The notes under the pieces are model-generated. The model was given only the letters and a program-made list of their open reading frames with translations. It was not told where the DNA came from and did not search any database. Made by a program: the position numbers and the translations under genes. This document shows positions 37,850 through 48,856 of a stretch of 64,000 bases of DNA, one piece after another (positions within the stretch are counted from its first letter, which is position 1; each line of letters begins with the position of its first letter). Origin of the DNA: Azospirillum sp. 412522 (lineage in GTDB: Bacteria > Pseudomonadota > Alphaproteobacteria > Azospirillales > Azospirillaceae); the NCBI RefSeq assembly GCF_019805165.1, contig NZ_RWIJ01000024.1:1-64000 (forward strand), given 5' to 3'.

Positions 37850-38347
37850 TCAGAGCAGCGCGAACTGCTCCGCTGCCGCGCCGTTGCCCTGCCCCACCCC
37901 GGCATGGCGGCGCTCCAGCGCCAGCAGCCAGGCCTTGGTGTCCAGCCCGCCATGGCCGGAATAGCCGCCGGGCGCCCCGCCGCTGGCCAGCACCCGGTGG
38001 CAGGGGATGATGATCGGGATCGGGTTGGCGCCGCAGGCTCCGCCCACCGCGCGCGGCCCGCTGTCCAGCATCTTCGCCATTCCGCCATAGGTGGCGGTGC
38101 CGCCATAGGGGATCGCCAGCATCGCGTCCCACACGCTCCGCCGGAATTCGGTGCCCGCCGGCTTCAGCGGCAGGTCGAAGCGCTGGAGCCGCCCGGCGAA
38201 ATAGGCCTCCAGCTGGCGTGCCGTCTCGACCAGCATGGCGTCCGGCTCGTCCCGGTCGAAGCGGCCCCAGCCGACCGACGTGAGGGCGGATCCGTCCCCG
38301 GCCAGCATCAGGGGGCCAAGCGGGCTGTCGATCGAAAGACTCGGCAT
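37850..38347 (-). CDS. ogt: methylated-DNA--protein-cysteine methyltransferase
   Basis: Suicide repair of O6-alkylguanine and O4-alkylthymine. The protein is 165 aa. The active-site motif IIIPCHRVLASGG holds the acceptor Cys. VWDAMLAIPYGGTATYGGMA is the helix-turn-helix DNA-binding part. No Ada-type N-terminal domain is present, hence the Ogt-like label. It precedes the quinone oxidoreductase by 47 bases on the same strand. Confidence 0.94.
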   Translation of the reverse strand: MPSLSIDSPLGPLMLAGDGSALTSVGWGRFDRDEPDAMLVETARQLEAYFAGRLQRFDLPLKPAGTEFRRSVWDAMLAIPYGGTATYGGMAKMLDSGPRAVGGACGANPIPIIIPCHRVLASGGAPGGYSGHGGLDTKAWLLALERRHAGVGQGNGAAAEQFALL

Positions 38348-38377
38348 GGTTTCCTCCCCAAAGAGATCGGCGTCCGA

Positions 38378-40429
<2,052 letters not shown>

Positions 40430-40605
40430 GGCGGTGTCCGATCTGTTGGTGTGTCTTGACTCAATAGGTGGCGCCGGGGTGGCGTTGCGCCAGTGCATCC
40501 TATCTGTATAGTGGGGCATGAGCCACCGCGGCGCTCAACCCCAAAATCAACGCGGCCGATGCCCGGACAGAGGCCTGGACCGGCGCCCGGCCCTGGAGGG
40601 GTCCC

Positions 40606-40857
40606 ATGAAAATCACCGTCGACATCGACTGCACCCCGGACGAGGCCCGGCACTTCCTGGGCCTGCCCGACGTGAAGCCGATGCAGGATGCCATGATGCG
40701 CGAGATCCAGGAACGGATGCGCGCCAACCTCCAGGCGATGGACCCGGAGACCATGCTGAAGACGTGGCTTCCCGCCGGCATCCAGGGCATGGAGCAGATG
40801 CAGAAGATGTTTTGGTCCCAGATGGCCTCGGCCCTGGGACAGGAAGGAAGAAAGTGA
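40606..40857 (+). CDS. small DUF6489-like protein
   Basis: The protein is 83 aa: MKITVDIDCTPDEARHFLGLPDV, then a Met-rich amphipathic helical segment (MQDAMMREIQERMRANLQAM, MEQMQKMFWSQMASALGQ). A strong GGAGGGG precedes ATG 40606. I recall it as a small conserved alphaproteobacterial family (DUF6489) of unknown function; the family number is from memory. Its stop overlaps the ferredoxin GTG start, so the two are translated together. Confidence 0.8.
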   Translation: MKITVDIDCTPDEARHFLGLPDVKPMQDAMMREIQERMRANLQAMDPETMLKTWLPAGIQGMEQMQKMFWSQMASALGQEGRK

Positions 40858-41228
40858 CCGACCAGCCTATCGAATCGCAGAAGCCTTACTTCGAAGCCCA
40901 TGTCTTCTGCTGCACCAACCGCCGCCCCGACGGGCACAAGCGCGGCTCCTGCGCCGCCCACGGGTCGGAGAAGCTGCGCGACTATATGAAGGCCCGCGCC
41001 CGCGAACTCGGCTTCGACGGCAAGGTGCGGATCAATTCCGCCGGTTGCCTCGACCGCTGCGAACTGGGGCCGACGCTGGTGATCTATCCGGACGGCGTCT
41101 GGTACACCTACCAAAGCACCGGCGACATCGACGAAATCCTGCAGACCCATCTGGTCGAGGGCCGCCGCGTCGAGCGGCTGATGCTGACGACGGAGCAGCG
41201 GGAGCTGCGCCCCGAGCAGCGCGGCTGA
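40854..41228 (+). CDS. thioredoxin-fold (2Fe-2S) ferredoxin
   Basis: The protein is 124 aa from GTG 40854, overlapping the upstream stop (GTGA) with AGGAAGG in front. The cluster ligands are the Cys residues in VFCCTNRRPDGHKRGSC and NSAGCLDRCELGPTLVIYPDG. This is the pattern of thioredoxin-like ferredoxins related to the NuoE/Fd4 fold. The electron partner is unknown. mnmE follows after ten bases. Confidence 0.9.
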   Translation: MTDQPIESQKPYFEAHVFCCTNRRPDGHKRGSCAAHGSEKLRDYMKARARELGFDGKVRINSAGCLDRCELGPTLVIYPDGVWYTYQSTGDIDEILQTHLVEGRRVERLMLTTEQRELRPEQRG

Positions 41229-41238
41229 CCCGACGGCG

Positions 41239-42582
41239 ATGTTCCACACCGGATTGTCCGCCACCATCTACGCGCTCGCCACCGTCCCCGGCCGGTCCGG
41301 TGTGGCGGTGGTCCGCATTTCGGGGTCCGAGGCGGGATCCGCCCTCGCGGCGCTGACCGGCCGCGCCCTGCCCGAACCACGCCGCGCCGTGCTGACCAAA
41401 CTGCGCGACCCGAAGACCGGCGACGCGTTGGACGACGCGCTGGTTCTGCGCTTCACCGCCCCCGCCAGCTTCACCGGCGAGGATGTGGTGGAGCTGCATC
41501 TGCATGGCGGCCGGGCCGTCGTCACCGGCGTGATCGAGGCGCTCGCCACCCTGCCCGGTCTGCGACTGGCCGAACCCGGCGAGTTCACCCGCCGGGCCTT
41601 CGAGAACGGCAAGCTCGACCTGACCGAGGCCGAGGCGGTCGCCGACCTGATCGACGCCGAGACCACCACCCAGCGCCGGCAGGCCTTGCGGCAGATGGAG
41701 GGCGCGCTGGGCCGGCTCTATGACGGCTGGCGCGAGCGGCTGACCCGCGCGCTCGCCCACATCGAGGCCGACATCGACTTCGCCGAGGACGACCTGCCCG
41801 GCGGGGTCGCCGACGCCGTCCGCCCGGTGATCGCCGGGCTGGCCGATGAGATCGCCGCGCATCTTGATGACGGCGGCCGTGGCGAACGGCTGCGCGAAGG
41901 GCTGCACATCGCCATCGTCGGCGCACCGAACGCCGGCAAGTCGAGCCTGCTGAACGCGCTCGCCCGCCGCGACGCCGCCATCGTCTCCGCCCGGGCCGGC
42001 ACCACCCGCGACATCATCGAGGTGCATCTCGACCTCGGCGGCTACCCCGTGGTTTTGGCGGACACCGCCGGCCTGCGCGACGCCGCCGCCGACGAGGTGG
42101 AGGAGGAAGGCATCCGCCGCGCCCGCGACCGGGCCTCCCGCGCCGACGTGAAGGTCGCGGTATTCGATGCCGCCACCCTGCCCGATCTCGACCCGGCGAC
42201 GCTGGACCTGATCGACGGTGACACGGTGGTGGTGTTCAACAAGACCGACCTTGCGACGGCTGCCGATCTGCGGCCGGATCTGTCGCCGATCCCGGTTTCC
42301 GCCCGGACCGGCGAGGGGCTGAAAGTGTTGGAAGAAAAGCTGTCGGAATTCAGTGCCGACCGGCTTGCCATCGGTAGTGCGCCGTCGCTGACTCGTGCCC
42401 GTCACCGGGCCGCACTAACCGAATGCCGGGAGTCGCTGCTGCGCGCATTGGAGGCGCCGTTGCCGGAGCTGGCGGCGGAGGATGTGCGTCTCGCCAGCCG
42501 GGCGCTGGGACGCATCACCGGGCGCGTCGATGTCGAGGATTTGCTGGACGTGATCTTCCGGGATTTCTGCATCGGGAAATAA
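41239..42582 (+). CDS. mnmE: tRNA modification GTPase MnmE
   Basis: With MnmG, installs the cmnm5 group on wobble U34 of tRNAs. The protein is 447 aa. An N-terminal tetrahydrofolate-binding domain (TIYALATVPGRSGVAVVRISG) precedes a helical domain with the inserted G domain (IVGAPNAGKSSLLNALARRD, DTAGLRDA, FNKTDL). It ends in the catalytic motif FCIGK. It is followed by a perfect parS and then mnmG. Confidence 0.98.
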   Translation: MFHTGLSATIYALATVPGRSGVAVVRISGSEAGSALAALTGRALPEPRRAVLTKLRDPKTGDALDDALVLRFTAPASFTGEDVVELHLHGGRAVVTGVIEALATLPGLRLAEPGEFTRRAFENGKLDLTEAEAVADLIDAETTTQRRQALRQMEGALGRLYDGWRERLTRALAHIEADIDFAEDDLPGGVADAVRPVIAGLADEIAAHLDDGGRGERLREGLHIAIVGAPNAGKSSLLNALARRDAAIVSARAGTTRDIIEVHLDLGGYPVVLADTAGLRDAAADEVEEEGIRRARDRASRADVKVAVFDAATLPDLDPATLDLIDGDTVVVFNKTDLATAADLRPDLSPIPVSARTGEGLKVLEEKLSEFSADRLAIGSAPSLTRARHRAALTECRESLLRALEAPLPELAAEDVRLASRALGRITGRVDVEDLLDVIFRDFCIGK

Positions 42583-42614
42583 CAGGCGGGAAATGAAGGG
42601 CGGGAATGACGGCG

Positions 42615-42630
42615 TGTTTCACGTGAAACA
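42615..42630. promoter_or_regulatory. parS site 3, perfect 16-mer (mnmE-mnmG gap)
   Basis: TGTTTCACGTGAAACA, an exact match to the parS consensus, in the 130-base gap between mnmE and mnmG. Confidence 0.95.
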
Positions 42631-42712
42631 GGGCTGACCTGCGGCACTTGTCTCCGCCCACCGCCCCGCCTCCCTCTTGGATCCGCGCCGCCGTTCCGCT
42701 ATGGTCCCGCGC

Positions 42713-44593
42713 ATGCGGAACTTTGATGTCATCGTTGTCGGCGGCGGTCATGCCGGCTGTGAGGCGGCTGCGGCTGCGGCGCGCATGGGTGCGCGCACGC
42801 TCCTGCTGACCCACAAAATCGAAACCATCGGCGAGATGTCCTGCAACCCCGCCATCGGCGGTTTGGCCAAGGGCCATCTGGTGCGGGAGATCGATGCGCT
42901 GGACGGGGTGATGGCCAAGGCCATCGACCGCGGCGGCATCCAGTTCCGCATCCTGAACCGCAGCAAGGGTCCCGCCGTCCGTGGTCCGCGCGCCCAGGCC
43001 GACCGCAAGCTCTACCGGCAGGCGATGCAGGCTCTGCTGGCCGACCAGGAGAACCTGATCATCGAGGCCGGCGGTGCCGAGGACCTGATCGTCGATCCCG
43101 ACCAGCGGATCACCGGCGTGGTCACCGGAGCGGGCGAGTCCATCCGGGCGGGTGCGGTAGTACTGACCACCGGCACCTTCCTGCGCGGCCTGATCCATAT
43201 CGGCGAGGAACGCACCCCCGCCGGCCGCGTCGGCGAGGCACCGTCCATCGGCCTGTCCGACACGCTGGCCCGGCTCGGCTTCCCGCTCGGCCGGCTGAAG
43301 ACCGGAACGCCGCCGCGCCTCGATGGCCGCACCATCGACTGGGATGCGCTGGAGAAGCAGCCGGGCGACCTGCCGCCGCCACCCTTCTCCTATATGACGG
43401 AGCGGATCGACACGCCGCAGATCGACTGCGCGATCACCTGGACGACGCCGGAAGCGCATGCGCTGATCCGCGCCAACCTGCATCGCGCCCCGATGTATTC
43501 CGGCCAGATCACCGGCACCGGTCCGCGCTATTGCCCGTCGATCGAGGACAAGGTCGTCCGCTTTGCCGAGAAGGAGAAGCACCAGATCTTCCTCGAGCCG
43601 GAAGGGCTGGACGATCCCACCGTCTACCCGAACGGCATCTCGACCTCCCTGCCCCGCGACGTGCAGCTCGGCATCCTCGCCAGCATGCCGGGGCTGGAGA
43701 AGGTGGTGATGATCCGCCCCGGCTATGCCATCGAATACGACTATGTCGATCCGCGTGAACTGAAGCCGACGCTGGAGACCCGCCGGGCGCCGCGCCTGTT
43801 TCTTGCCGGCCAGATCAACGGCACCACCGGCTACGAGGAGGCGGCGGCCCAGGGGCTGATGGCGGGCATCAACGCCGCGCTGGCTGCGGGCGGCAATCCG
43901 GACGGCTTCGTGCTCGACCGTGCCGACGCCTATATCGGCGTGCTGATCGACGACCTGATCGGCCGGGGCACCAACGAACCCTACCGCATGTTCACCTCGC
44001 GCGCCGAATACCGGCTGCTGCTGCGGGCCGACAATGCCGACCAGCGGCTGACCGACAAGGGCGTCGCCATCGGCTGCGTCGGGTCGGAACGGCGCGATGT
44101 CTTCGCCGCCAAGAGCGCCGCCCTGTCCGCCGGCCGCGCCCTGGTCGCGTCGCTGCAGGCGACGCCGGTCGAATTGGCACGGCAGGGCGTCGCGGTGAAC
44201 CAGGATGGTGTGCGCCGCAGCGCCGCCGACCTGCTGCGCTATCCCGACATCGACCTCGCCGCCCTCGCCCGGCTGTGGCCGGAGCTGGACGGGATCGCGC
44301 CGGAGATCGCCGAGCAGCTGGAGATCGACGGCAAATATGCCGGCTATCTCGGCCGGCAGGAGGCCGACATCCGCGCCTTCCGCAAGGACGAGTCGCTCGC
44401 CCTGCCCGACGATCTCGACGTCGACGGCATCGGCAGCCTGTCCGCCGAAATCCGCCAGAAGCTGCGCCAGTCGCGCCCGGCGACGCTGGGGGCGGCGGCC
44501 CGCATTCCCGGCATGACCCCGGCGGCGCTGGTCGCCCTGCTCCGCCACGTGAAACGCCGGGATGTCGCCTCGTCCGGGGTGGCGGCGGAATGA
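42713..44593 (+). CDS. mnmG: tRNA uridine-5-carboxymethylaminomethyl synthase MnmG (GidA)
   Basis: FAD enzyme that partners MnmE in U34 modification. The protein is 626 aa from ATG 42713 (MRNFDVIVVGGGHAGCEAA), the family-like start; ATG 42701 is also in frame. FAD motif VGGGHAGCE, MSCNPAIGGLAKGHLVREIDALDG, TGTFLRGLIHIGEE and the second GidA signature around GYEEAAAQGLMAGINAA. The stop overlaps the rsmG ATG. Confidence 0.97.
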   Translation: MRNFDVIVVGGGHAGCEAAAAAARMGARTLLLTHKIETIGEMSCNPAIGGLAKGHLVREIDALDGVMAKAIDRGGIQFRILNRSKGPAVRGPRAQADRKLYRQAMQALLADQENLIIEAGGAEDLIVDPDQRITGVVTGAGESIRAGAVVLTTGTFLRGLIHIGEERTPAGRVGEAPSIGLSDTLARLGFPLGRLKTGTPPRLDGRTIDWDALEKQPGDLPPPPFSYMTERIDTPQIDCAITWTTPEAHALIRANLHRAPMYSGQITGTGPRYCPSIEDKVVRFAEKEKHQIFLEPEGLDDPTVYPNGISTSLPRDVQLGILASMPGLEKVVMIRPGYAIEYDYVDPRELKPTLETRRAPRLFLAGQINGTTGYEEAAAQGLMAGINAALAAGGNPDGFVLDRADAYIGVLIDDLIGRGTNEPYRMFTSRAEYRLLLRADNADQRLTDKGVAIGCVGSERRDVFAAKSAALSAGRALVASLQATPVELARQGVAVNQDGVRRSAADLLRYPDIDLAALARLWPELDGIAPEIAEQLEIDGKYAGYLGRQEADIRAFRKDESLALPDDLDVDGIGSLSAEIRQKLRQSRPATLGAAARIPGMTPAALVALLRHVKRRDVASSGVAAE

Positions 44594-45204
44594 GCGGCTT
44601 CGACGCGGTTTCGTTCCAGGAGGCCACCGGTGTTTCACGTGAAACGCTCGACCGCCTGATCGCCTATGAGGAGCTGCTGCGCAAGTGGCAGCCGAAGATC
44701 AATCTGGTCGGTCCCTCCACCCTGCCGGATGCCTGGAAGCGCCACCTGCTCGACTCCGCCCAGCTCTTTCCTCTGCTGCCGGAGGAGACACGGGTGCTGG
44801 TCGATCTCGGCAGCGGCGCCGGCTTTCCCGGTCTGGTGCTCGCCATCCTCGGCGTGCCGCAGGTGCATCTGATCGAGAGCGACGTGCGCAAAGGCGCCTT
44901 CCTGCGCGAAGTCGCCCGCGTCTGCGAGGCGCGGGTCACCGTCCACACCAAGCGGATCGAGACCGTCACCGGCATCGAGGCCGACGTGGTCACCGCCCGC
45001 GCCCTGGCGCCGCTGGCCACCCTCTTCGGCTGGGCGCATCCCTTCCTCGGACCGCGCGGCCGGTGCTTGTTCCTGAAGGGCGCGGCGCTGGACGACGAAT
45101 TGACCGCTGCAGCGCAATATTGGACACTGGTCCCCGAGCGATTCGACAGCCGCACCGATCCGAGCGGGACCATCCTGCGCGTGAGCCATCTTGAGCGTGC
45201 GTGA
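44590..45204 (+). CDS. rsmG: 16S rRNA (guanine(527)-N7)-methyltransferase RsmG (GidB)
   Basis: SAM-dependent methyltransferase of the 530 loop; loss gives low-level streptomycin resistance in other bacteria. The protein is 204 aa from ATG 44590, overlapping the mnmG stop. SAM motif DLGSGAGFPGLVLAIL, preceded by YEELLRKWQPKINLVGPSTL. parS site 4 lies in codons 15-19 and encodes VSRET. It leads into parA, the conserved gidA-gidB-parA-parB order. Confidence 0.97.
   Translation: MSGFDAVSFQEATGVSRETLDRLIAYEELLRKWQPKINLVGPSTLPDAWKRHLLDSAQLFPLLPEETRVLVDLGSGAGFPGLVLAILGVPQVHLIESDVRKGAFLREVARVCEARVTVHTKRIETVTGIEADVVTARALAPLATLFGWAHPFLGPRGRCLFLKGAALDDELTAAAQYWTLVPERFDSRTDPSGTILRVSHLERA
44631..44646. 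promoter_or_regulatory. parS site 4 (inside rsmG)
   Basis: TGTTTCACGTGAAACG, a perfect 14-bp core with one mismatch at the outermost base. It is about 1.4 kb upstream of parB. Confidence 0.92.
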
Positions 45205-45266
45205 AGACCGTGCCTGACACCGTTCCCCCGCCCTCTTCCCGCCAACCGGATTCCCGAGAGGCTGCC

Positions 45267-46064
45267 ATGTCCGCCGTCACCCGTCCCCTTGCCCGCGTGG
45301 TTGCGATTGCCAACCAGAAGGGCGGCGTGGGCAAGACCACGACGACGATCAACCTCGCCACCGCGCTCGCCGTCATCGGCAAGCGGGTGCTGGTGATCGA
45401 CCTCGATCCGCAGGGCAACGCGTCCACCGGTCTCGGCATCCCGCGCTCCGACCGCCGCGTCGGCATCTACGACGTGCTGTTCGACGACGTGTCGCTGGAG
45501 GAGGCGGCCACCCCCTCCTCCGTGCCGAACCTGTCGATCATCACCTCGTCGGTCGACCTGTCGGGCGCCGAGATCGAGCTGGTCGGCGCCGAGCGCCGAG
45601 AGTTCCGCCTGCGCGAGGCGGTCGCCAACAGCGCGCTGGAATACGACTACGTGCTGATCGACTGCCCGCCGGCGCTCGGCCTGCTGACGCTGAACGCGCT
45701 GGTCGCGTCGCATGCGGTGATGGTCCCCCTGCAGTGCGAGTTCTACGCGCTGGAGGGCCTCAGCCATCTGGTCCGCACCATCGAGCGGGTGAAGCGCGCC
45801 TTCAACCCGAACCTCGACATCCACGGCGTCGTCCTGACCATGTTCGACAAGCGCAACAATTTGTCGGACATGGTGGCGGCGGACGTCCGCGGCTTCTTCG
45901 GGGAGAAGGTGTACGACACCGTGATCCCGCGCAACGTCAAGGTCTCCGAAGCGCCGTCGCACGGCAAGCCGGTGCTGATCTACGACATGCGCTGCCCCGG
46001 ATCCCAGGCCTACATCCATCTGGCGGGCGAGGTGCTGCGCCGTGAGAAGAGACTGACCGCATGA
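45267..46064 (+). CDS. parA: chromosome partitioning ATPase ParA (Soj)
   Basis: Deviant-Walker ATPase that segregates the ParB-parS complex at the origin. The protein is 265 aa from ATG 45267 (MSAVTRPLARVVAIANQKG), chosen for GAGAGG upstream. A GTG at 45201, overlapping the rsmG stop, is an in-frame alternative adding 22 residues. Walker A is KGGVGKTTTTINLA. Also present are DLDPQGNASTGLG, LIDCPPALGLLTLNA and the C-terminal IPRNVKVSEAPSHGKPV. It overlaps parB by four bases. Confidence 0.97.
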   Translation: MSAVTRPLARVVAIANQKGGVGKTTTTINLATALAVIGKRVLVIDLDPQGNASTGLGIPRSDRRVGIYDVLFDDVSLEEAATPSSVPNLSIITSSVDLSGAEIELVGAERREFRLREAVANSALEYDYVLIDCPPALGLLTLNALVASHAVMVPLQCEFYALEGLSHLVRTIERVKRAFNPNLDIHGVVLTMFDKRNNLSDMVAADVRGFFGEKVYDTVIPRNVKVSEAPSHGKPVLIYDMRCPGSQAYIHLAGEVLRREKRLTA

Positions 46065-46972
46065 TCGACGACACCAAACAAGGCGGCGCCCGCCGCGCCA
46101 GCCTGGGCCGTGGCCTGTCCGCGCTGTTCGGCGAGGCGACAGAGGATTACTCGGCGCTCGACAAGGTGCGGCAGTCCAAGCAGGTGCCGATCGAGTTCGT
46201 CCATCCCGGCAAATACCAGCCGCGGCGGAGGTTCGACGACGAGGCGATCCAGGGCCTCGTCGAGTCCATCCGCGATAAGGGCATCCTCCAGCCGCTGCTG
46301 GTCCGCCGTGATGCCGAGGACGCCAATTCCTACGAGCTGATCGCCGGCGAACGTCGCTGGCGCGCGGCGCAGATCGCCGGCCTGCACGAGGTTCCGGTCA
46401 TCATCCGCGATCTCAGCGACCGCGAGGCGCTGGAAATTGCGCTGATCGAGAATATCCAGCGCCAGGATCTGACCCCGCTGGAAGAGGCGGAGGGCTATCG
46501 CCGCCTGATGGAGGAGTTCGAACACACCCAGGAGGATCTGGCCCGCGCCGTCGGCAAGAGCCGCAGCCATGTCGCCAACATGATGCGCCTGCTGGCCCTG
46601 CCTGATCCGGTCAAGTCGATGGTGCAGGACGGCGCGCTGACCGCCGGCCATGCCCGCGCCCTGCTGACCGCCCCGGATCCGGCGGCGGTCGCCCGCGAGG
46701 TGGTGATGCGCGGCCTGAATGTCCGCCAGACCGAAGACCTGATGCGCGGCGACCAGCCCAAGGCGAAGAAGGGCAAGGCCGCGCCCGGCGGGTCCGGCGA
46801 CCTTCCCGCCATGAAGGACGTCGATCTGATCAATCTGGAGGAGGAGATCTCCGCCCGCATCGGGCTGAAGGTCGCGATCAACCCGCAGGGAAAGCGCGGG
46901 ACGATCACCATCCATTACCAGACGCTCGACCAGCTCGACGACGTTCTGCACCGGCTGGGCGGCGAGGAGTAA
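46061..46972 (+). CDS. parB: chromosome partitioning protein ParB (Spo0J)
   Basis: CTP-dependent DNA clamp that loads at parS and spreads. The protein is 303 aa. The N-terminal RRASLGRGLSALFGE is the ParA-interacting segment. The CTP-binding boxes are seen as QYxPRR-like KYQPRRRFDDEAI, GERRWRAAQ and ENIQRQDL. The helix-turn-helix follows (TQEDLARAVGKSRSHVANMMRLL), then a linker and a C-terminal dimerisation domain (ITIHYQTLDQLDDVL). The parS sites in this window are its expected targets. Confidence 0.98.
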   Translation: MIDDTKQGGARRASLGRGLSALFGEATEDYSALDKVRQSKQVPIEFVHPGKYQPRRRFDDEAIQGLVESIRDKGILQPLLVRRDAEDANSYELIAGERRWRAAQIAGLHEVPVIIRDLSDREALEIALIENIQRQDLTPLEEAEGYRRLMEEFEHTQEDLARAVGKSRSHVANMMRLLALPDPVKSMVQDGALTAGHARALLTAPDPAAVAREVVMRGLNVRQTEDLMRGDQPKAKKGKAAPGGSGDLPAMKDVDLINLEEEISARIGLKVAINPQGKRGTITIHYQTLDQLDDVLHRLGGEE

Positions 46973-46990
46973 AATCAATCAAGATGTAGA

Positions 46991-47015
46991 GGGCCTACTC
47001 GGCGAGTAGGTGCCC
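46991..47015 (+). terminator. hairpin after parB
   Basis: CCTACTC (46994-47000) and GAGTAGG (47004-47010) form a 7-bp stem around GGC, with flanking GGG/CCC. It starts 18 bases after the parB stop. There is no U-tract, so it may only stabilise the mRNA end. Confidence 0.4.
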
Positions 47016-47031
47016 GCGTCTCCGATGCGTT

Positions 47032-47106
47032 ATCCCCGCGGAGGCGGGGATCCAGAGTTTCCAGCACAAGCACTTGGAAAATCTGGATTCCCGCCTTCGC
47101 GGGAAT
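47032..47106. repeat. REP-like composite element, type A
   Basis: Two palindromes, ATCCCCGC/GCGGGGAT (47032-47051) and ATTCCCGC/GCGGGAAT (47087-47106). They are joined by a longer inverted repeat (ATCCAGA and TTTCCA versus TGGAAA and TCTGGAT). The whole can fold as one branched hairpin. It shares its core with the element at 28109. Confidence 0.75.
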
Positions 47107-47143
47107 GACGGCCGAGAGAGGCTCATCGAGCGCCGACTGCCCC

Positions 47144-47638
47144 CTAACCCCGCACCTTCTCGAAGTCGATGTAGCGATAGAACAGCCCGTTCTCTTCCAT
47201 GGCTGCGCTCGACCACACTTCCACCCACTCCTCACCGATCGGCGGCATCGTCGTATCGCCCTCCACCGCGCTTTCGATCCGGGTCAGGTGCAGACGATCG
47301 GCGATCGGCAGGGTCTCGCGGAACAGGGCGGCGCCGCCGATGACGTGGAGGTCCGTCGCGCCGGACGCCTGCGCCCAGGAGATGGCGCCGCCGAGGCCGG
47401 TGAACCAGCGGGCGCCGTCCTGCTCGCCGACCAGACCCTGACGGCTGACAACCAGATTGTCGCGGCCCGGGAGCGGGCGGCGCGGCAGGGACTCCCAGGT
47501 CTTGCGGCCCATCAGCACCGGCTTGCCCATCGTCAGCTCCCTGAACCGGCGCAGATCGCCGGGAAGGTGCCAGGGGAGCCGGCCGTCACGGCCAATCACG
47601 CCGTTCGTTGCAGCGGCGACGATCAGGCTGATGCGCAT
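47144..47638 (-). CDS. folA: dihydrofolate reductase
   Basis: NADPH-dependent reduction of dihydrofolate. The protein is 164 aa from ATG at 47638 (MRISLIVAAATNGVIGRDGRLPWHLPGDLRRF), behind GGGGAAGGG. Catalytic acid Asp is in HLPGDLRRFRELT, VLMGRKTWESL binds cofactor, and IGGAALFRETLPIADRLHLT is typical. It lies 33 bases after hemW on the same strand. Confidence 0.97.
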   Translation of the reverse strand: MRISLIVAAATNGVIGRDGRLPWHLPGDLRRFRELTMGKPVLMGRKTWESLPRRPLPGRDNLVVSRQGLVGEQDGARWFTGLGGAISWAQASGATDLHVIGGAALFRETLPIADRLHLTRIESAVEGDTTMPPIGEEWVEVWSSAAMEENGLFYRYIDFEKVRG

Positions 47639-47671
47639 GCCCTGCCCTTCCCCTGTTGGAACCATGGGATC

Positions 47672-48856
47672 TTACCCCAAAAGCGCGCCGAGCACCGCGT
47701 TCAGTCGCTGTAGCCCCTCCGATGTCGCAACCACCCGCCCGGTGTCACGGGTGAGGAAACCGCCGTCGATCAGTCGGGCGAGCGCCACCGGATCGGCGAA
47801 CTCGTCCAGGGTCCGGCCGCTTTCCTCGAGGAGGCGGGCCAGCGGCACCCCTTCGCTCAGGCGCAGCCCCATCATCAGCAGTTCGGTGCCGCGGGCGTCG
47901 CGGTCGATCGGGTCCGGGGCGGCGGCGCCATGGCCGTCGCGCTCCACCCGTTCCAGCCAGATTTCCGGGGCGCGGTGGGCGCGGGTGGCGAATTTCCCGC
48001 CATCCAATGTCAGCCGGCCATGGGCGCCGGGACCGATGCCGACATAGTCGCCATAGCGCCAATAGGTCAGGTTGTGGCGGCTTTCCTCGCCGGGGCGGGC
48101 ATGGTTGGAAATCTCGTAGGCCGGCAGCCCGGCCGCCGTCAGCTGGCTCTGCGTCGCCTCGTAGAGGTCGCCGGCCAGTTCCTCGTCGGGCAGCACCAGA
48201 TCGCCGCGGGCATGCAGCGGGTAGAAGGCGGTGCCTTCCTCGATGGTCAGCTGATAGACCGACAGATGGCCGACGGCGTAATCCAGCGCCCGCGCCAGCT
48301 CCGCCTGCCACGCCGCCACCGTCTGGCCGGGACGGGCATAGATCAGGTCGAAGGAGAAGCGGTCGAAAATCCGCGCCGCCAGCCCGATGGCGCCGGTCGC
48401 CTCCGCCGCATTGTGCTGGCGGCCGAGGAATTTCAGGCTGGCATCGTCCAGCGCCTGGATGCCCAGCGAGACGCGGTTGATCCCGGCGCTGCGGAAGGCG
48501 CGGAACTTGTCGGCCTCGACCGAGGTCGGGTTGGCCTCCAGCGACACTTCAAGCCGGTCGGCGACCGGCCAACGCTGGGCGACGCGGTCGATGACGGCGC
48601 CGACGGTGGAGGGTTCCATCAGCGAGGGGGTGCCGCCGCCGAAGAAGATCGAGGTGACGGTGCGGCCGGCGGTCAGGTCGGCGTAATGGTCCAGCTCGCG
48701 CAGCAGCCCGGCCCGCCAGCGGTCATGATCGACCCGCTCGCGGACATGGCTGTTGAAATCGCAGTAGGGGCACTTCGACTTGCAGAAGGGCCAATGGACG
48801 TAGATGGCGAAGCCGGGGACGACAAATCCAGGATCGGAACCGCTCACCGGAAGCAC
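47672..48856 (-). CDS. hemW: radical SAM heme chaperone HemW
   Basis: HemN-like radical SAM protein that acts as heme chaperone rather than coproporphyrinogen oxidase. The protein is 394 aa. The 4Fe-4S motif is CKSKCPYCDF, after AIYVHWPF; FFGGGTPSLM and EANPTSVEADKF are conserved. The C-terminal HemN_C domain is present. It starts at GTG 48856, overlapping the rdgB stop by 13 bases (a GTG at 48847 is also possible). The rdgB-hemW order is common in proteobacteria. Confidence 0.94.
   Translation of the reverse strand: MLPVSGSDPGFVVPGFAIYVHWPFCKSKCPYCDFNSHVRERVDHDRWRAGLLRELDHYADLTAGRTVTSIFFGGGTPSLMEPSTVGAVIDRVAQRWPVADRLEVSLEANPTSVEADKFRAFRSAGINRVSLGIQALDDASLKFLGRQHNAAEATGAIGLAARIFDRFSFDLIYARPGQTVAAWQAELARALDYAVGHLSVYQLTIEEGTAFYPLHARGDLVLPDEELAGDLYEATQSQLTAAGLPAYEISNHARPGEESRHNLTYWRYGDYVGIGPGAHGRLTLDGGKFATRAHRAPEIWLERVERDGHGAAAPDPIDRDARGTELLMMGLRLSEGVPLARLLEESGRTLDEFADPVALARLIDGGFLTRDTGRVVATSEGLQRLNAVLGALLG

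Noticed and set aside
44541..44556. Extra parS-like half site near the mnmG end (CACGTGAAACG)
   Set aside because: Only the right half matches; four mismatches in the left half make it a weak candidate next to the good site at 44631.
45201..45266. GTG start for parA overlapping the rsmG stop
   Set aside because: The added 22 residues are Pro/Ser-rich and unlike ParA N-termini, and the ATG at 45267 has a better ribosome binding site. It is kept only as an alternative.
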